DNA from: Aldehydirespirator sp028819505
GTDB lineage: Bacteria > Actinomycetota > Acidimicrobiia > Acidimicrobiales > Aldehydirespiratoraceae
Assembly (NCBI GenBank): GCA_965207755.1
Contig: OZ242297.1
Location: 1,116,001-1,180,000 of the forward strand
Length of the DNA: 64,000 nt
Direction of reading: 5' to 3'
This document shows positions 16,590 to 24,397 of the stretch, piece after piece. Position 1 is the stretch's first letter, and the number at the start of each line of letters is the position of its first letter. Below the pieces are notes generated by a model. It made no database searches and was not told where the DNA came from. It saw only the letters and a list, made by a program, of their open reading frames with translations. Position numbers and translations under genes: made by a program.

Positions 16590-18701
16590 GTGGGCACAAC
16601 CCGCGACTCCGCGGCACGCGTTCGCGAGTTGCAGGCCATGCTCAACCACCATTCGGCGCTGTACTACGCGGGCAGGCCCGAGATACCCGACGCCGACTTC
16701 GACGACCTGCTCAACGAGTTGAAGGCCCTGGAGGCACAGCACCCCGAACTGGTCCATCCCGACTCGCCCACCCAGCGCGTCGGCGCCCCGCCCGACGACA
16801 CCGTGTTCGCGCCGGTGCGCCACGAGCAGCCGATGATGTCGCTGCACAACGCGCTCGACCTCGAGGAGTTGCGGGCCTGGAACGAGCGGGTGCATCGCGC
16901 CCTGGCCGCCGGCACCGCCGGCCCGAGCGGCGAGCAGGCCCTGCCGACCATGGAGGACACCTCCGTCGGGGCATACGCGGTGGAGCTGAAGTTCGACGGG
17001 CTGGCCATCTCGGTGCGGTACGTCGACGGCGTGCTGGTGCGGGCCGCCACCCGCGGCGACGGCCGCACCGGCGAGGACGTCACCCACTCGGTGCGCACCA
17101 TCGCCGACATACCCATCCGGCTCAGCGGGCCGGCCCCGCCGGTGCTGGAAGTGCGCGGCGAGGTGATCCTGCGCCTCTCCACCTTCGAGGCGCTCAACGC
17201 CCGCCAGGCCGAGCGGGGCGAGAAGGCCTACGTCAACCCCCGCAACGCGGCAGCCGGCTCGCTGCGCCAGAAGGACGCCCGGGTGACCGCGGAGCGGGGC
17301 CTGTCGTTCTGGTGCTACCAGCTCGGCCACGCCCAGGGCGGCCCCGCCTTCAACTCCCACATGCAGACACTGGATTGGCTGGCGTCGCTGGGCCTGCCCG
17401 TCGACGAGCACGGGGTCTGCCTGGACGATCTGGCTGCAGTGGAGGCCCACGTAACCGACTTCGAGCGACGCCGCCACGAGTTCGACTACGAGTTCGACGG
17501 CCTGGTCGTCAAGGTCGACGATCTCGCGCTACAGGCACAGCTGGGGGTCGACGCCAAAGCCCCCCGCTGGGCCGTCGCCTACAAGTTCCCGCCCGAGGAG
17601 CGCACCACCAAGCTGCTCGACATCGAGGTGTCGATCGGCCCGTCGGGCCAGGCCACCCCGTTCGCGCGGCTCGAGCCGGTGTTCGTGGGCGGCGTGACGG
17701 TGGCGACCGCGACGCTGCACAACGAGGACCAGGTGGCGGCCAAGGACGTGCGGCCCGGCGACACGGTCATCGTGCGCCGGGCCGGCGAGGTGATCCCCGA
17801 GGTGGTGGGACCGGTGCTCTCGGAACGCCCCGAGGGCTCGGAGCCTTGGGCGTTCCCCCGGGACTGCCCGGTGTGCCGGCAGCCGCTGCGGCGGGCCGAG
17901 GGCATGTCGGCCACGCAGTGCGCCAATTACTGGTGCCCCCGCCAGATCAGGGGCCGCATCGAGCACTTCGTCGGCCGGGCCGCCATGGACATCGAGTTCC
18001 TGGGGGAGCGCAACATCGACCGCTTCGTGACAGCGGAACTGCTACGCGACGTGGTGGGCTTGTACTCGCTCGACTACGAGAAGATCGAGCAGATGGAGGG
18101 CTTCGGCGAGATCTCGGTCAACAACCTGCGCCGGTCCATCGAGGACAGCAAGCATCGGCCGTTGTCGAGGCTGCTGTTCGCGCTCAGCATCCCCGAGATC
18201 GGCCAGGTCAACGCCCGGGTGCTGGCCGCGTCCTTCGGTGCCATAGACAGCATCCTGGAGGCGGACGAGGAGGCCTTGGCCGAGGTCGAGGGGTTCGGGC
18301 CGATCATCGCGGCGTCGGTGCGGGCCTGGTTCGACGACCCGCACAACCGCGACCTCATCGAGGGCCTGCGGGCCGCCGGGCTGCGGATGGAGGCCGAGCG
18401 ACCGGGCGGCGAGGGAGAGGGTGAGGCGCTGCCCCAGACCCTGGCCGGCATGGCGGTGGTGGTGAGCGGCACGCTGGAGGGATTCAGCCGCGACGGGGCC
18501 AAGCAAGCCATATTGGCCAGGGGCGGCTCATCTCCGGGCTCGGTGTCGGGTCGCACGTCCGCTCTGGTGGTCGGTGCGGATCCGGGCGCCTCCAAGCTCC
18601 GCAAGGCCGAATCCTCCGGGGTCCCCGTGATCGACGAAGCCGCCTTCGAGCAACTCCTCGAGACCGGCCGACTGCCCGAGCCGCGGGCTTCGGCGCACTG
18701 A
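16350..18701 (+). CDS. ligA: NAD+-dependent DNA ligase LigA with repeated N-terminal extension
   Basis: Seals nicks in replication and repair with NAD+ as cofactor. Domains in order: the repeat-derived extension (residues 1-72); the Ia domain (HHSALYYAGRPEIPDADFD) and adenylation domain with the AMP-accepting Lys in ELKFDGLA (about Lys214); OB fold; a four-Cys zinc finger (CPVC to CANYWC); helix-hairpin-helix repeats; and a C-terminal BRCT domain. Without the extension the protein is 711 residues, close to the family norm. Initiation could occur at any of the four GTGs (16350, 16422, 16494, 16566); the -10 box favours the first. The effect of the extension is unknown. Confidence 0.96.
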   Translation: MAEPADADAGPRNVPRRSLTAARGVAEPADADAGPRNVPRRSLTAARVVAEPADADAGPRNVPRRSLTAARGVAEPADADVGTTRDSAARVRELQAMLNHHSALYYAGRPEIPDADFDDLLNELKALEAQHPELVHPDSPTQRVGAPPDDTVFAPVRHEQPMMSLHNALDLEELRAWNERVHRALAAGTAGPSGEQALPTMEDTSVGAYAVELKFDGLAISVRYVDGVLVRAATRGDGRTGEDVTHSVRTIADIPIRLSGPAPPVLEVRGEVILRLSTFEALNARQAERGEKAYVNPRNAAAGSLRQKDARVTAERGLSFWCYQLGHAQGGPAFNSHMQTLDWLASLGLPVDEHGVCLDDLAAVEAHVTDFERRRHEFDYEFDGLVVKVDDLALQAQLGVDAKAPRWAVAYKFPPEERTTKLLDIEVSIGPSGQATPFARLEPVFVGGVTVATATLHNEDQVAAKDVRPGDTVIVRRAGEVIPEVVGPVLSERPEGSEPWAFPRDCPVCRQPLRRAEGMSATQCANYWCPRQIRGRIEHFVGRAAMDIEFLGERNIDRFVTAELLRDVVGLYSLDYEKIEQMEGFGEISVNNLRRSIEDSKHRPLSRLLFALSIPEIGQVNARVLAASFGAIDSILEADEEALAEVEGFGPIIAASVRAWFDDPHNRDLIEGLRAAGLRMEAERPGGEGEGEALPQTLAGMAVVVSGTLEGFSRDGAKQAILARGGSSPGSVSGRTSALVVGADPGASKLRKAESSGVPVIDEAAFEQLLETGRLPEPRASAH

Positions 18702-18732
18702 CACGCTCTGGAAGGCTCTCGGCCACGCGGGT

Positions 18733-18921
18733 GTGCTGCACACGCTCGGGCTGAGCGGGCGTCTCGTGTTGCTGACTACCGACCGTCCAAGCCCAGACAG
18801 CGCTGGATACCGAGCCCTGGAGGCAGTCACTGGACCCCGCAAGCCGGTGTATGCAGTGATCGAGATGGTGGACCCTCAAGACATGGATCGCCTCCGAGCC
18901 TTGGCGACCGGCGAAGCCTGA
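18733..18921 (+). pseudogene. C-terminal remnant of an unknown larger protein
   Basis: Codons for LSGRLVLLTTDRPSPDSAGY, then RALEAVTGPRKPVYAVIEM and a helical end. The same frame extends left to about 18703 (LWKALGHAGVLH) without a start. The text looks like the end of an alpha/beta (possibly nuclease-fold) domain rather than a complete 62-residue protein. I do not recognise the family. It sits between ligA and a toxin-antitoxin pair, a likely site of gene loss and gain. Confidence 0.4.
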
Positions 18922-18960
18922 CGGCCAACCCATCCGGATCGTTCGATGCCTGCGGCTGCG

Positions 18961-19359
18961 TCAGATCGGGATCAGCACTGCCGTCTCCGGGTGGAGCGCG
19001 GCCAGTCCCATGTCGAGCGTCACCACCGATCCGCCGAAACGGGCCGCCAGCGCGGTCAGGTAGCCGTCGGTCACCTGCCGGTGGCCTATCACACCCCGGA
19101 GCACCGCGGAGTTGTAGCCGATCTCGTCGGGCCAGAAGATGTGCTGGGGCAGGGACAAGATCCCGCGCAAAGCTGTCAAGGCACTGCTTGCTCCGACGCC
19201 GTTGCGAAGCAGGAAGCGCAGCAGTGTCCCCTGGGTGATGGGGCAGGTGGCCAGTTGCCCGCCATGGCCTGCGAGCCAGTCCTGAGCCTGCCGATGGTGG
19301 ACATGGTCCGTCACGGTCAGCGCGATCAGGACATTGCCGTCGGCGAGTGTCGCGGTCAT
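18961..19359 (-). CDS. vapC: PIN-domain toxin, VapC type
   Basis: A 132-residue PIN-fold ribonuclease, the toxin of a type II toxin-antitoxin pair; family members cleave RNA with a Mg2+ site of acidic residues. The N-terminal ADGNVLIAL motif carries the first acidic residue, and VVTLDMGLAALHPE near the end carries the last. The start at 19359 overlaps the antitoxin stop by 4 nt (ATGA), so the antitoxin is made first, as usual. Confidence 0.88.
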   Translation of the reverse strand: MTATLADGNVLIALTVTDHVHHRQAQDWLAGHGGQLATCPITQGTLLRFLLRNGVGASSALTALRGILSLPQHIFWPDEIGYNSAVLRGVIGHRQVTDGYLTALAARFGGSVVTLDMGLAALHPETAVLIPI

Positions 19360-19583
19360 TCGTCCTCCAGCGATCTGACATCCTCAGCCGTGATGGTCCG
19401 GCCAAGTGTGACTACGGGCCATCCTGAGTCGGTCGCGTCGATCCGTGGCGTCGGGTCGGGGGCGATGCCGAGCGCGCTCTGCATGCACTCGGTGATGACT
19501 TGGCTCATCGTCTTGTGCTGCTGGTGAGCGATCTCCCTGGCCAGCGAATGGAGTTCGGGCGGAAGGTCGATTGTCGTTCGCAT
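19356..19583 (-). CDS. vapB: ribbon-helix-helix antitoxin, VapB type
   Basis: A 75-residue protein. The N-terminal strand MRTTIDLPPEL and the helices LHSLAREIAHQQHKTMSQVI form a ribbon-helix-helix DNA-binding fold. The C-terminal part (WPVVTLGRTITAEDVRSLEDE) is the expected toxin-binding tail. It should bind and silence the VapC at 18961 and repress its own promoter. Start by ATG at 19583, six bases behind a TATGAT box. Confidence 0.9.
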   Translation of the reverse strand: MRTTIDLPPELHSLAREIAHQQHKTMSQVITECMQSALGIAPDPTPRIDATDSGWPVVTLGRTITAEDVRSLEDE

Positions 19584-19612
19584 ACTCTCATCATAGCATC
19601 AATGCATCATTG
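19584..19612 (-). promoter_or_regulatory. vapBC promoter and probable operator
   Basis: On the minus strand TATGAT (19595-19590) ends 6 nt before the vapB ATG, giving a leaderless transcript. The adjoining sequence is palindromic around tgatgcattgatgc, a plausible autoregulatory site for VapB. Confidence 0.5.
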
Positions 19613-19665
19613 CACCACGAAGCGGCCCGGCTTGAGGCTGCGACGGGCAAGCCAGGCCGTACGGG

Positions 19666-20499
19666 TCAGGACACCTCGAAGCACCAGCGGGCGGTGTCGG
19701 CCTCATCGGGTCGGGCTATCAGCACGAACGTCGCCACCGCGCAGTTGGTGTCGGGTGACAGCGCCTCGATGAGCCTGCCTTCACCGGGCACGAACTCGAA
19801 CCGGTTCAGGCCTTCGATGTGGTCGACCTGAGCGGTCACATCGACCCCGCCGGTGAGCTGTTCGCTCTGATACACGACCAGCGAGGACAGGCGGTATCGG
19901 GCGTCGAGGACCACAGCCACCCGCTGCTGCTGGAGGACCTCGTCGCCGGGGTTCGGGATCACGCGGTCCACTGCGGGGCTCGCAGCGACCGCCTCGTCGG
20001 CGTCGTCGCCCGAGCCGACCAGCGCAGCCACCACCAAGCCCAGGATCCCGAACAGGGCCAGCGCGGCGATGCTCACCCGGATCCGGAGCGAACTGCGCTG
20101 CTGCGGCGGCCGCTCGGGGCTGGGGTTCTCGCTCTTGTTCGCTGCGCTCACGGGCCGCTCGGGGCTGGGGTTCTCGCTCTTGTTCGCTGCGCTCACGGGC
20201 CGCTCGGGGCTGGGGTTCTCGCTCTTGTTCGCTGCGCTCACGGGCCGCTCGGGGCTGGGGTTCTCGCTCTTGTTCGCTGCGCTCACGGGCCGCTCGGGGC
20301 TGGGGTTCTCGCTCTTGTTCGCTGCGCTCACGGGCCGCTCGGGGCTGGGGTTCCCGCTCTTGTTCGCTGCGCTCACGGGCCGCTCGGGGCTGGGGTTCCC
20401 GCTCTTGTTCGCTGCGCTCACGGGCCGCTCGGGGCTGGGGTTCTCGCTCTTGTTCGCTGCGCTCACGGGCCGCTCGGGGCCGGGGCCGTTGGTAGTCAT
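19666..20499 (-). CDS. single-pass membrane protein with eight 15-residue N-terminal repeats
   Basis: About 277 residues from an ATG at 20499 (a GTG at 20511 is also possible). The N-terminus is eight near-identical units PERPVSAANKS(E/G)NPS, positively charged and probably cytoplasmic. A transmembrane helix follows (LALFGILGLVVAALVG), then an extracytoplasmic domain of about 110 residues with two Cys near the end (TNCAVAT and RWCFEV) that could pair. No family recognised; the outer domain may be an immunoglobulin-like or binding domain. It is divergent from the pseudokinase gene, with about 80 bp between starts, and the two may share regulation. Confidence 0.7.
   Translation of the reverse strand: MTTNGPGPERPVSAANKSENPSPERPVSAANKSGNPSPERPVSAANKSGNPSPERPVSAANKSENPSPERPVSAANKSENPSPERPVSAANKSENPSPERPVSAANKSENPSPERPVSAANKSENPSPERPPQQRSSLRIRVSIAALALFGILGLVVAALVGSGDDADEAVAASPAVDRVIPNPGDEVLQQQRVAVVLDARYRLSSLVVYQSEQLTGGVDVTAQVDHIEGLNRFEFVPGEGRLIEALSPDTNCAVATFVLIARPDEADTARWCFEVS
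20116..20475. repeat. eight tandem 45-bp repeats
   Basis: Eight contiguous 45-bp units (20116, 20161, 20206, 20251, 20296, 20341, 20386, 20431) that differ at one position (t or c, giving Glu or Gly). The core also occurs singly at 25906-25953 and in degenerate form at 16218-16265. Confidence 0.97.
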
Positions 20500-20577
20500 G
20501 CCAGGTCGCACGGTACCCGGCCGGGGTGTGACCGGTGAGGACCGGCCGGCGGCGTCTCGGGCGGTACCGTGACGGCG

Positions 20578-22446
20578 ATGATCGCCGACCAGGAGGCGAG
20601 GCGGGCATTCGGCGGCCGCTACCGGCTGCTGGAGTTCGTCGGAGAGGGCTCGAACGCCCGCGTCTACGTGGCTGACGATCTCACCCTGCGCCGGAGAGTG
20701 GCGCTGAAGATCCTGCGGGCCGGCACCGCCGAGGACGCCGGCTTCACGGAGAGCTTCGCGGACCAGATGCGGGCCACCTCAGCGCTCAGCCACCCCCGGG
20801 CGCTGCCCGTGTACGACTGGGGAGTCGATCCGCAGCCGTACGTGGTGACCGAGTATCTCACCGGCGGCAGCCTGGCTGCGCTCCTGCGCGAGGGCTACCG
20901 GCTAACCCCGTCGCAGGCGCTCATGGTCGGGCTGGAGGCCGCCCGGGCCCTCGTCAACATCCACAAGGGCGGCCGGGCACACCTCGGCCTGACGCCCTCC
21001 GCCATCCTGTTCGACTCCGGTGCCCGGCCCTACATCTCGGACCTCGGCGTGGCCGCGGCCCTCGACGGGTCCGCTCAGCAGGCGGCCGGGACAGTTGATA
21101 CGGGCGCGACCGCGAATGTCGATGCGGGCGCGACTGGGAATGTCAATGCGGGCGCGACTGGGAATGTCGATGCGGGCGCGACCGGGGCCGCGGATGCGGC
21201 GGCGGACCGGGCGGACGCAACCGTCGACCCGGGTGGCGCGCCGGCGAGCCATTCCCGGATCGAACAGGCGCGGGACGTGCACGATCTGGCGCTGGTCCTT
21301 TGCGAGGCGGTCACCGGCGCCAGGAACTTGACCGTCGATGTCGGCGGCCCGGACCCGATCCCCATCACCGCCCTCGGCCCGCTTCAAGAAGTGCTGGCGC
21401 GTGCCATCGCAGCCGATCCCGTCGGACGGCTGACGGCCGCCGAACTGGCGTCCGAGCTGCTGCGGGTCGCGTCCCTGCTGCCGCGGCCCGATCCGCTTCC
21501 GCTGGCCGTCTCGAGGACGCCGCCCGCCGTTGCGGGTCCAGCCGATGGCAGCAGCGAGGCCTTCGAGCAGATCGGGCCGACCGTGTCGGAGCGTCTGACG
21601 ATCCCCCACGACGACATCCCGCGGCGCCGCTGGCCTGGTCTGGCACTGGCCGCTGTCCTAGTGCTGGGCGGCGCGGCCGGCGGAGTCTGGGCCTGGCTCT
21701 CGGCCGCATCCGATCCCACCGTTCCCGATCTCCGGGGCCGCCCTCTAGACGCGGCCTCGTCGGCCGCGGCCGGGGCGGGCTGGGAGGTCAATGAGGTGCT
21801 GGTGCGAACGCCGGGCGCAGGGCGCGGGGAGATCGTCCGCACCGAGCCCGCCGCCGGCGCCCCTCTGGCCGGGGGCGAGACGCTGGACGTGTTCGTGTCG
21901 CTGGGCGAGCCGCTGGTCCGGGTCGCCGACTTGGACGCCGTCTACGGCATGACGGTGGAGGATGCCGCAGACGAACTGGAGGCGGCGGGCCTCGACTTCG
22001 CCGGCGAGGCGCTCGCCAACGACGACGTCGTCCCGGCCGGGAACGTGATCGGTCTTGACCTGGCCAGCGACGTCTACGAACTGGAGGTCGGCAGCGACGT
22101 GGTGCTGCTGGTCTCGGAGGGCCCGGCCGACCGGACCGTCCCCAGGGTGCCTGCGAGCCGGGAGCTGGAAGCGGCCGCCGGCGTGCTGGACGCGATCCAG
22201 TTGGTACCCCGGCTCGTGGAGGAGTTCTCCGCCGAGGTGCCCGAGGGCACCGTGATCGGCTTCCGTCCCGCCAGCGGCAACTCGCTGCCGATCGGCAGCA
22301 CGGTGGAAGTGCGGGTCTCGCTGGGCCCTGTGCCGCCGCCGGAGCCTGAGGAGCCGGCTGAGGGAGCGGAGGACGAGGAAGGCACCGAGCCGGAGGGACA
22401 GGAGTCCGGGGGCGGTGAGTCCGGCGGAGAGGGCTCCGACGGATAG
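20578..22446 (+). CDS. membrane pseudokinase with three PASTA domains
   Basis: Built like the peptidoglycan-sensing Ser/Thr kinases of actinobacteria. An N-terminal kinase fold has a Gly-rich loop (GEGSNARV) and the ATP-site Lys in VALKIL. It is followed by low-complexity GATGNVDA repeats, a transmembrane helix (ALAAVLVLGGAAGGVWAWL), three PASTA-like domains and an acidic tail. The catalytic loop reads HLGLTPSAIL instead of HRDLKPxNIL: the catalytic Asp is Gly, the Lys is Thr and the Asn is Ala; the metal Asp of DFG (here DLG) remains. It is therefore probably catalytically dead and a scaffold or sensor for cell-wall growth. Residue numbers depend on the start (GTG 20569 or ATG 20578). Confidence 0.85.
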   Translation: MIADQEARRAFGGRYRLLEFVGEGSNARVYVADDLTLRRRVALKILRAGTAEDAGFTESFADQMRATSALSHPRALPVYDWGVDPQPYVVTEYLTGGSLAALLREGYRLTPSQALMVGLEAARALVNIHKGGRAHLGLTPSAILFDSGARPYISDLGVAAALDGSAQQAAGTVDTGATANVDAGATGNVNAGATGNVDAGATGAADAAADRADATVDPGGAPASHSRIEQARDVHDLALVLCEAVTGARNLTVDVGGPDPIPITALGPLQEVLARAIAADPVGRLTAAELASELLRVASLLPRPDPLPLAVSRTPPAVAGPADGSSEAFEQIGPTVSERLTIPHDDIPRRRWPGLALAAVLVLGGAAGGVWAWLSAASDPTVPDLRGRPLDAASSAAAGAGWEVNEVLVRTPGAGRGEIVRTEPAAGAPLAGGETLDVFVSLGEPLVRVADLDAVYGMTVEDAADELEAAGLDFAGEALANDDVVPAGNVIGLDLASDVYELEVGSDVVLLVSEGPADRTVPRVPASRELEAAAGVLDAIQLVPRLVEEFSAEVPEGTVIGFRPASGNSLPIGSTVEVRVSLGPVPPPEPEEPAEGAEDEEGTEPEGQESGGGESGGEGSDG

Positions 22447-22468
22447 CCGTCGGGCCTATCCTTCCGGC

Positions 22469-22771
22469 GTGTCCGGCCGGATAACCCGCGACGAGGCTGC
22501 CCATGTGGCCCGGTTGGCCCGCCTGCGGTTCAGCGATGGAGAGCTCGACGAGCTCGCGGCGCAGCTCTCCGCGGTGCTCGACCACGCCGCCGACGTAGAG
22601 GCGCTCGACGTGACCGACATCGCGCCGACCTCGCATCCCCATCCGCTCGTCAACGTGACCCGGGCCGACGAGGTTCGGCCGTCGCTGGACCGCGACGAAG
22701 TGCTGGCCCAGGCGCCGTCGGTGGACAGCGGCCAGTTCCGGGTGCCGCCCATCCTGGGCGATGCGCCGTGA
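22469..22771 (+). CDS. gatC: Asp/Glu-tRNA amidotransferase subunit C
   Basis: A 100-residue stabilising subunit of the GatCAB complex, which converts Glu-tRNA(Gln) and Asp-tRNA(Asn) to their amide forms. Typical features are the N-terminal helix ITRDEAAHVARLARLRFSD and the C-terminal RVPPILG. The GTG at 22469 is chosen because a TATCCT box ends 6 nt upstream and the family N-terminus begins there. It is the first gene of gatC-gatA-gatB. Confidence 0.93.
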   Translation: MSGRITRDEAAHVARLARLRFSDGELDELAAQLSAVLDHAADVEALDVTDIAPTSHPHPLVNVTRADEVRPSLDRDEVLAQAPSVDSGQFRVPPILGDAP

Positions 22772-22909
22772 CGGGGCGCCGCGCGTGACTGTCGCCGTGA
22801 CCGGGCGGGGCGCTGTGAGCGGGAGGGGGGCGGCTACGGGGCGCGCCGCTGGGCGATGCGCCATGACGGGGCGGAGGCCGCTGCCGGCCGGGCCGCTGGA
22901 CGTGGGGCC

Positions 22910-24397
22910 GTGACCGCCCTGGCGATCGCGGCTGCGGTGAAGTCCGGGGAGCGCACGGCCCTCGACGTGGTGGACGAGCACCTCGCCAGGATCTCGCAGC
23001 GTGACACCGAGATCGGCGCCTTCAACCTTGTGCTGGCCGACGAGGCGAGGACGGCAGCCCGCAACGTGGACGCCGCCGTGTCGAGGGGCGAGGCCGTCGG
23101 GCCTCTGGCGGGTGTTCCGGTGGCGCTCAAGGACAACCTGTGTACCCGGGGAGTGCCCACCACCTGCTCGTCGAGGATGCTCGAAGGCTGGCGCCCCCCA
23201 TATGACGCCACCGTGGTGCAGCGGCTTCGCTCCGCCGGCGCGGTAATCGTCGGCAAGACGAACCTCGACGAGTTTGCCATGGGCTCGTCCACCGAGAACT
23301 CCGCCTTCGGACCCACCCGCAACCCCCACCACACCGGCCGGGTGCCCGGTGGCTCCAGCGGAGGATCGGCCGCCGCAGTGGCCGCGGGGTTCGCACCGCT
23401 GGCGCTCGGGTCCGACACCGGAGGGTCGGTCCGCCAGCCGGCCGCGCTGTGCGGTGTGGTCGGCCTCAAGCCCACCTACGGAGCGGTGTCGCGCTACGGG
23501 CTGGTCGCGTTCGCCTCGTCGCTCGACCAGGTCGGCCCCATGGCTTCCAACGTCGCCGACGCGGCGGCCTGCTTCGAGGCCGTCTCGGGGCACGACCCGC
23601 TCGACTCCACCTCGATCGACGGCGCCCGCGACCCGGTCGTGGCCGGGCTGGGGCAGGGTGTGGACGGCCTGCGGGTCGGGCTGGTGGCCGAGCTGTGCGC
23701 CGGCAGCGCCCGCCTTCAGGAGGCCGACGGACTGGATGGGGTCTCGGCCGTCGAGGGCGTCGCCGCCGATGTCATCGCCCGGGTCGACGCCGCCGCCGCC
23801 GCGCTGGAGGCTGCGGGCGCGGCCGTCACCGTCGTGTCGGTGCCGTCGGCCGTGCTGGGTCTGTCGGCCTACTACCTGATCGCGCCGGCCGAGGCGTCCA
23901 GCAACCTGGCCCGCTACGACGGAGTGCGCTACGGGTTGCGGGTGGACGCAGCCAACGCCGCGGAGATGAATGTCAGCTCCCGCACGGCCGGTTTCGGCGC
24001 CGAGGTGAAGCGCCGGATCATGCTCGGAACCTACGCCCTGTCGGCGGGCTACTACGACGCCTTCTACGCCAAGGCCCTGCGGGTGCGCACGCTGATGCTG
24101 CGCGAGTTCGCCGCCGCCTACGACGATGTGGACGTCCTGCTGTGCCCGACCGCGCCGACGACCGCGTTCGAGTTGGGGGCCAAGACCGCCGACCCGCTGC
24201 TGATGTACCTCAACGACGTGTGCACGATCCCGTCGAACCTCACGGGCCACCCGGCGGTGTCGGTTCCCTTCGGCAGCGGCGACGACGGCCTCCCGGTGGG
24301 CGTGCAGCTCATGGGACCCGCCCTGTCGGAGCTGGTCCTGCTGCGGGCCGCGGCCGTGCTCGAGCAGGCCGCGCCCCCCGACGGGAGCGCTCCATGA
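22910..24397 (+). CDS. gatA: Asp/Glu-tRNA amidotransferase subunit A
   Basis: Amidase subunit that releases ammonia from glutamine for transamidation. The amidase-signature triad is visible: Lys in VALKDNLCTRG, one Ser in PGGSSGGSAAA and the nucleophile in GSDTGGSVRQPA. The GTG at 22910 gives a 495-residue protein of normal length; longer in-frame starts reach into a GC-rich gap after gatC and look like noise. The stop overlaps the gatB ATG (ATGA). Confidence 0.95.
   Translation: MTALAIAAAVKSGERTALDVVDEHLARISQRDTEIGAFNLVLADEARTAARNVDAAVSRGEAVGPLAGVPVALKDNLCTRGVPTTCSSRMLEGWRPPYDATVVQRLRSAGAVIVGKTNLDEFAMGSSTENSAFGPTRNPHHTGRVPGGSSGGSAAAVAAGFAPLALGSDTGGSVRQPAALCGVVGLKPTYGAVSRYGLVAFASSLDQVGPMASNVADAAACFEAVSGHDPLDSTSIDGARDPVVAGLGQGVDGLRVGLVAELCAGSARLQEADGLDGVSAVEGVAADVIARVDAAAAALEAAGAAVTVVSVPSAVLGLSAYYLIAPAEASSNLARYDGVRYGLRVDAANAAEMNVSSRTAGFGAEVKRRIMLGTYALSAGYYDAFYAKALRVRTLMLREFAAAYDDVDVLLCPTAPTTAFELGAKTADPLLMYLNDVCTIPSNLTGHPAVSVPFGSGDDGLPVGVQLMGPALSELVLLRAAAVLEQAAPPDGSAP

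Noticed and set aside
16179..17477. Reverse-strand frame of 432 codons opposite ligA
   Set aside because: A shadow of ligA; its repeats are the complement of the 72-bp units, and the composition is unlike a protein.
20116..20475. Possible CRISPR array (regular 45-bp repeats)
   Set aside because: The units are contiguous and identical throughout; there are no unique spacers, and the array is in frame in a membrane protein gene.
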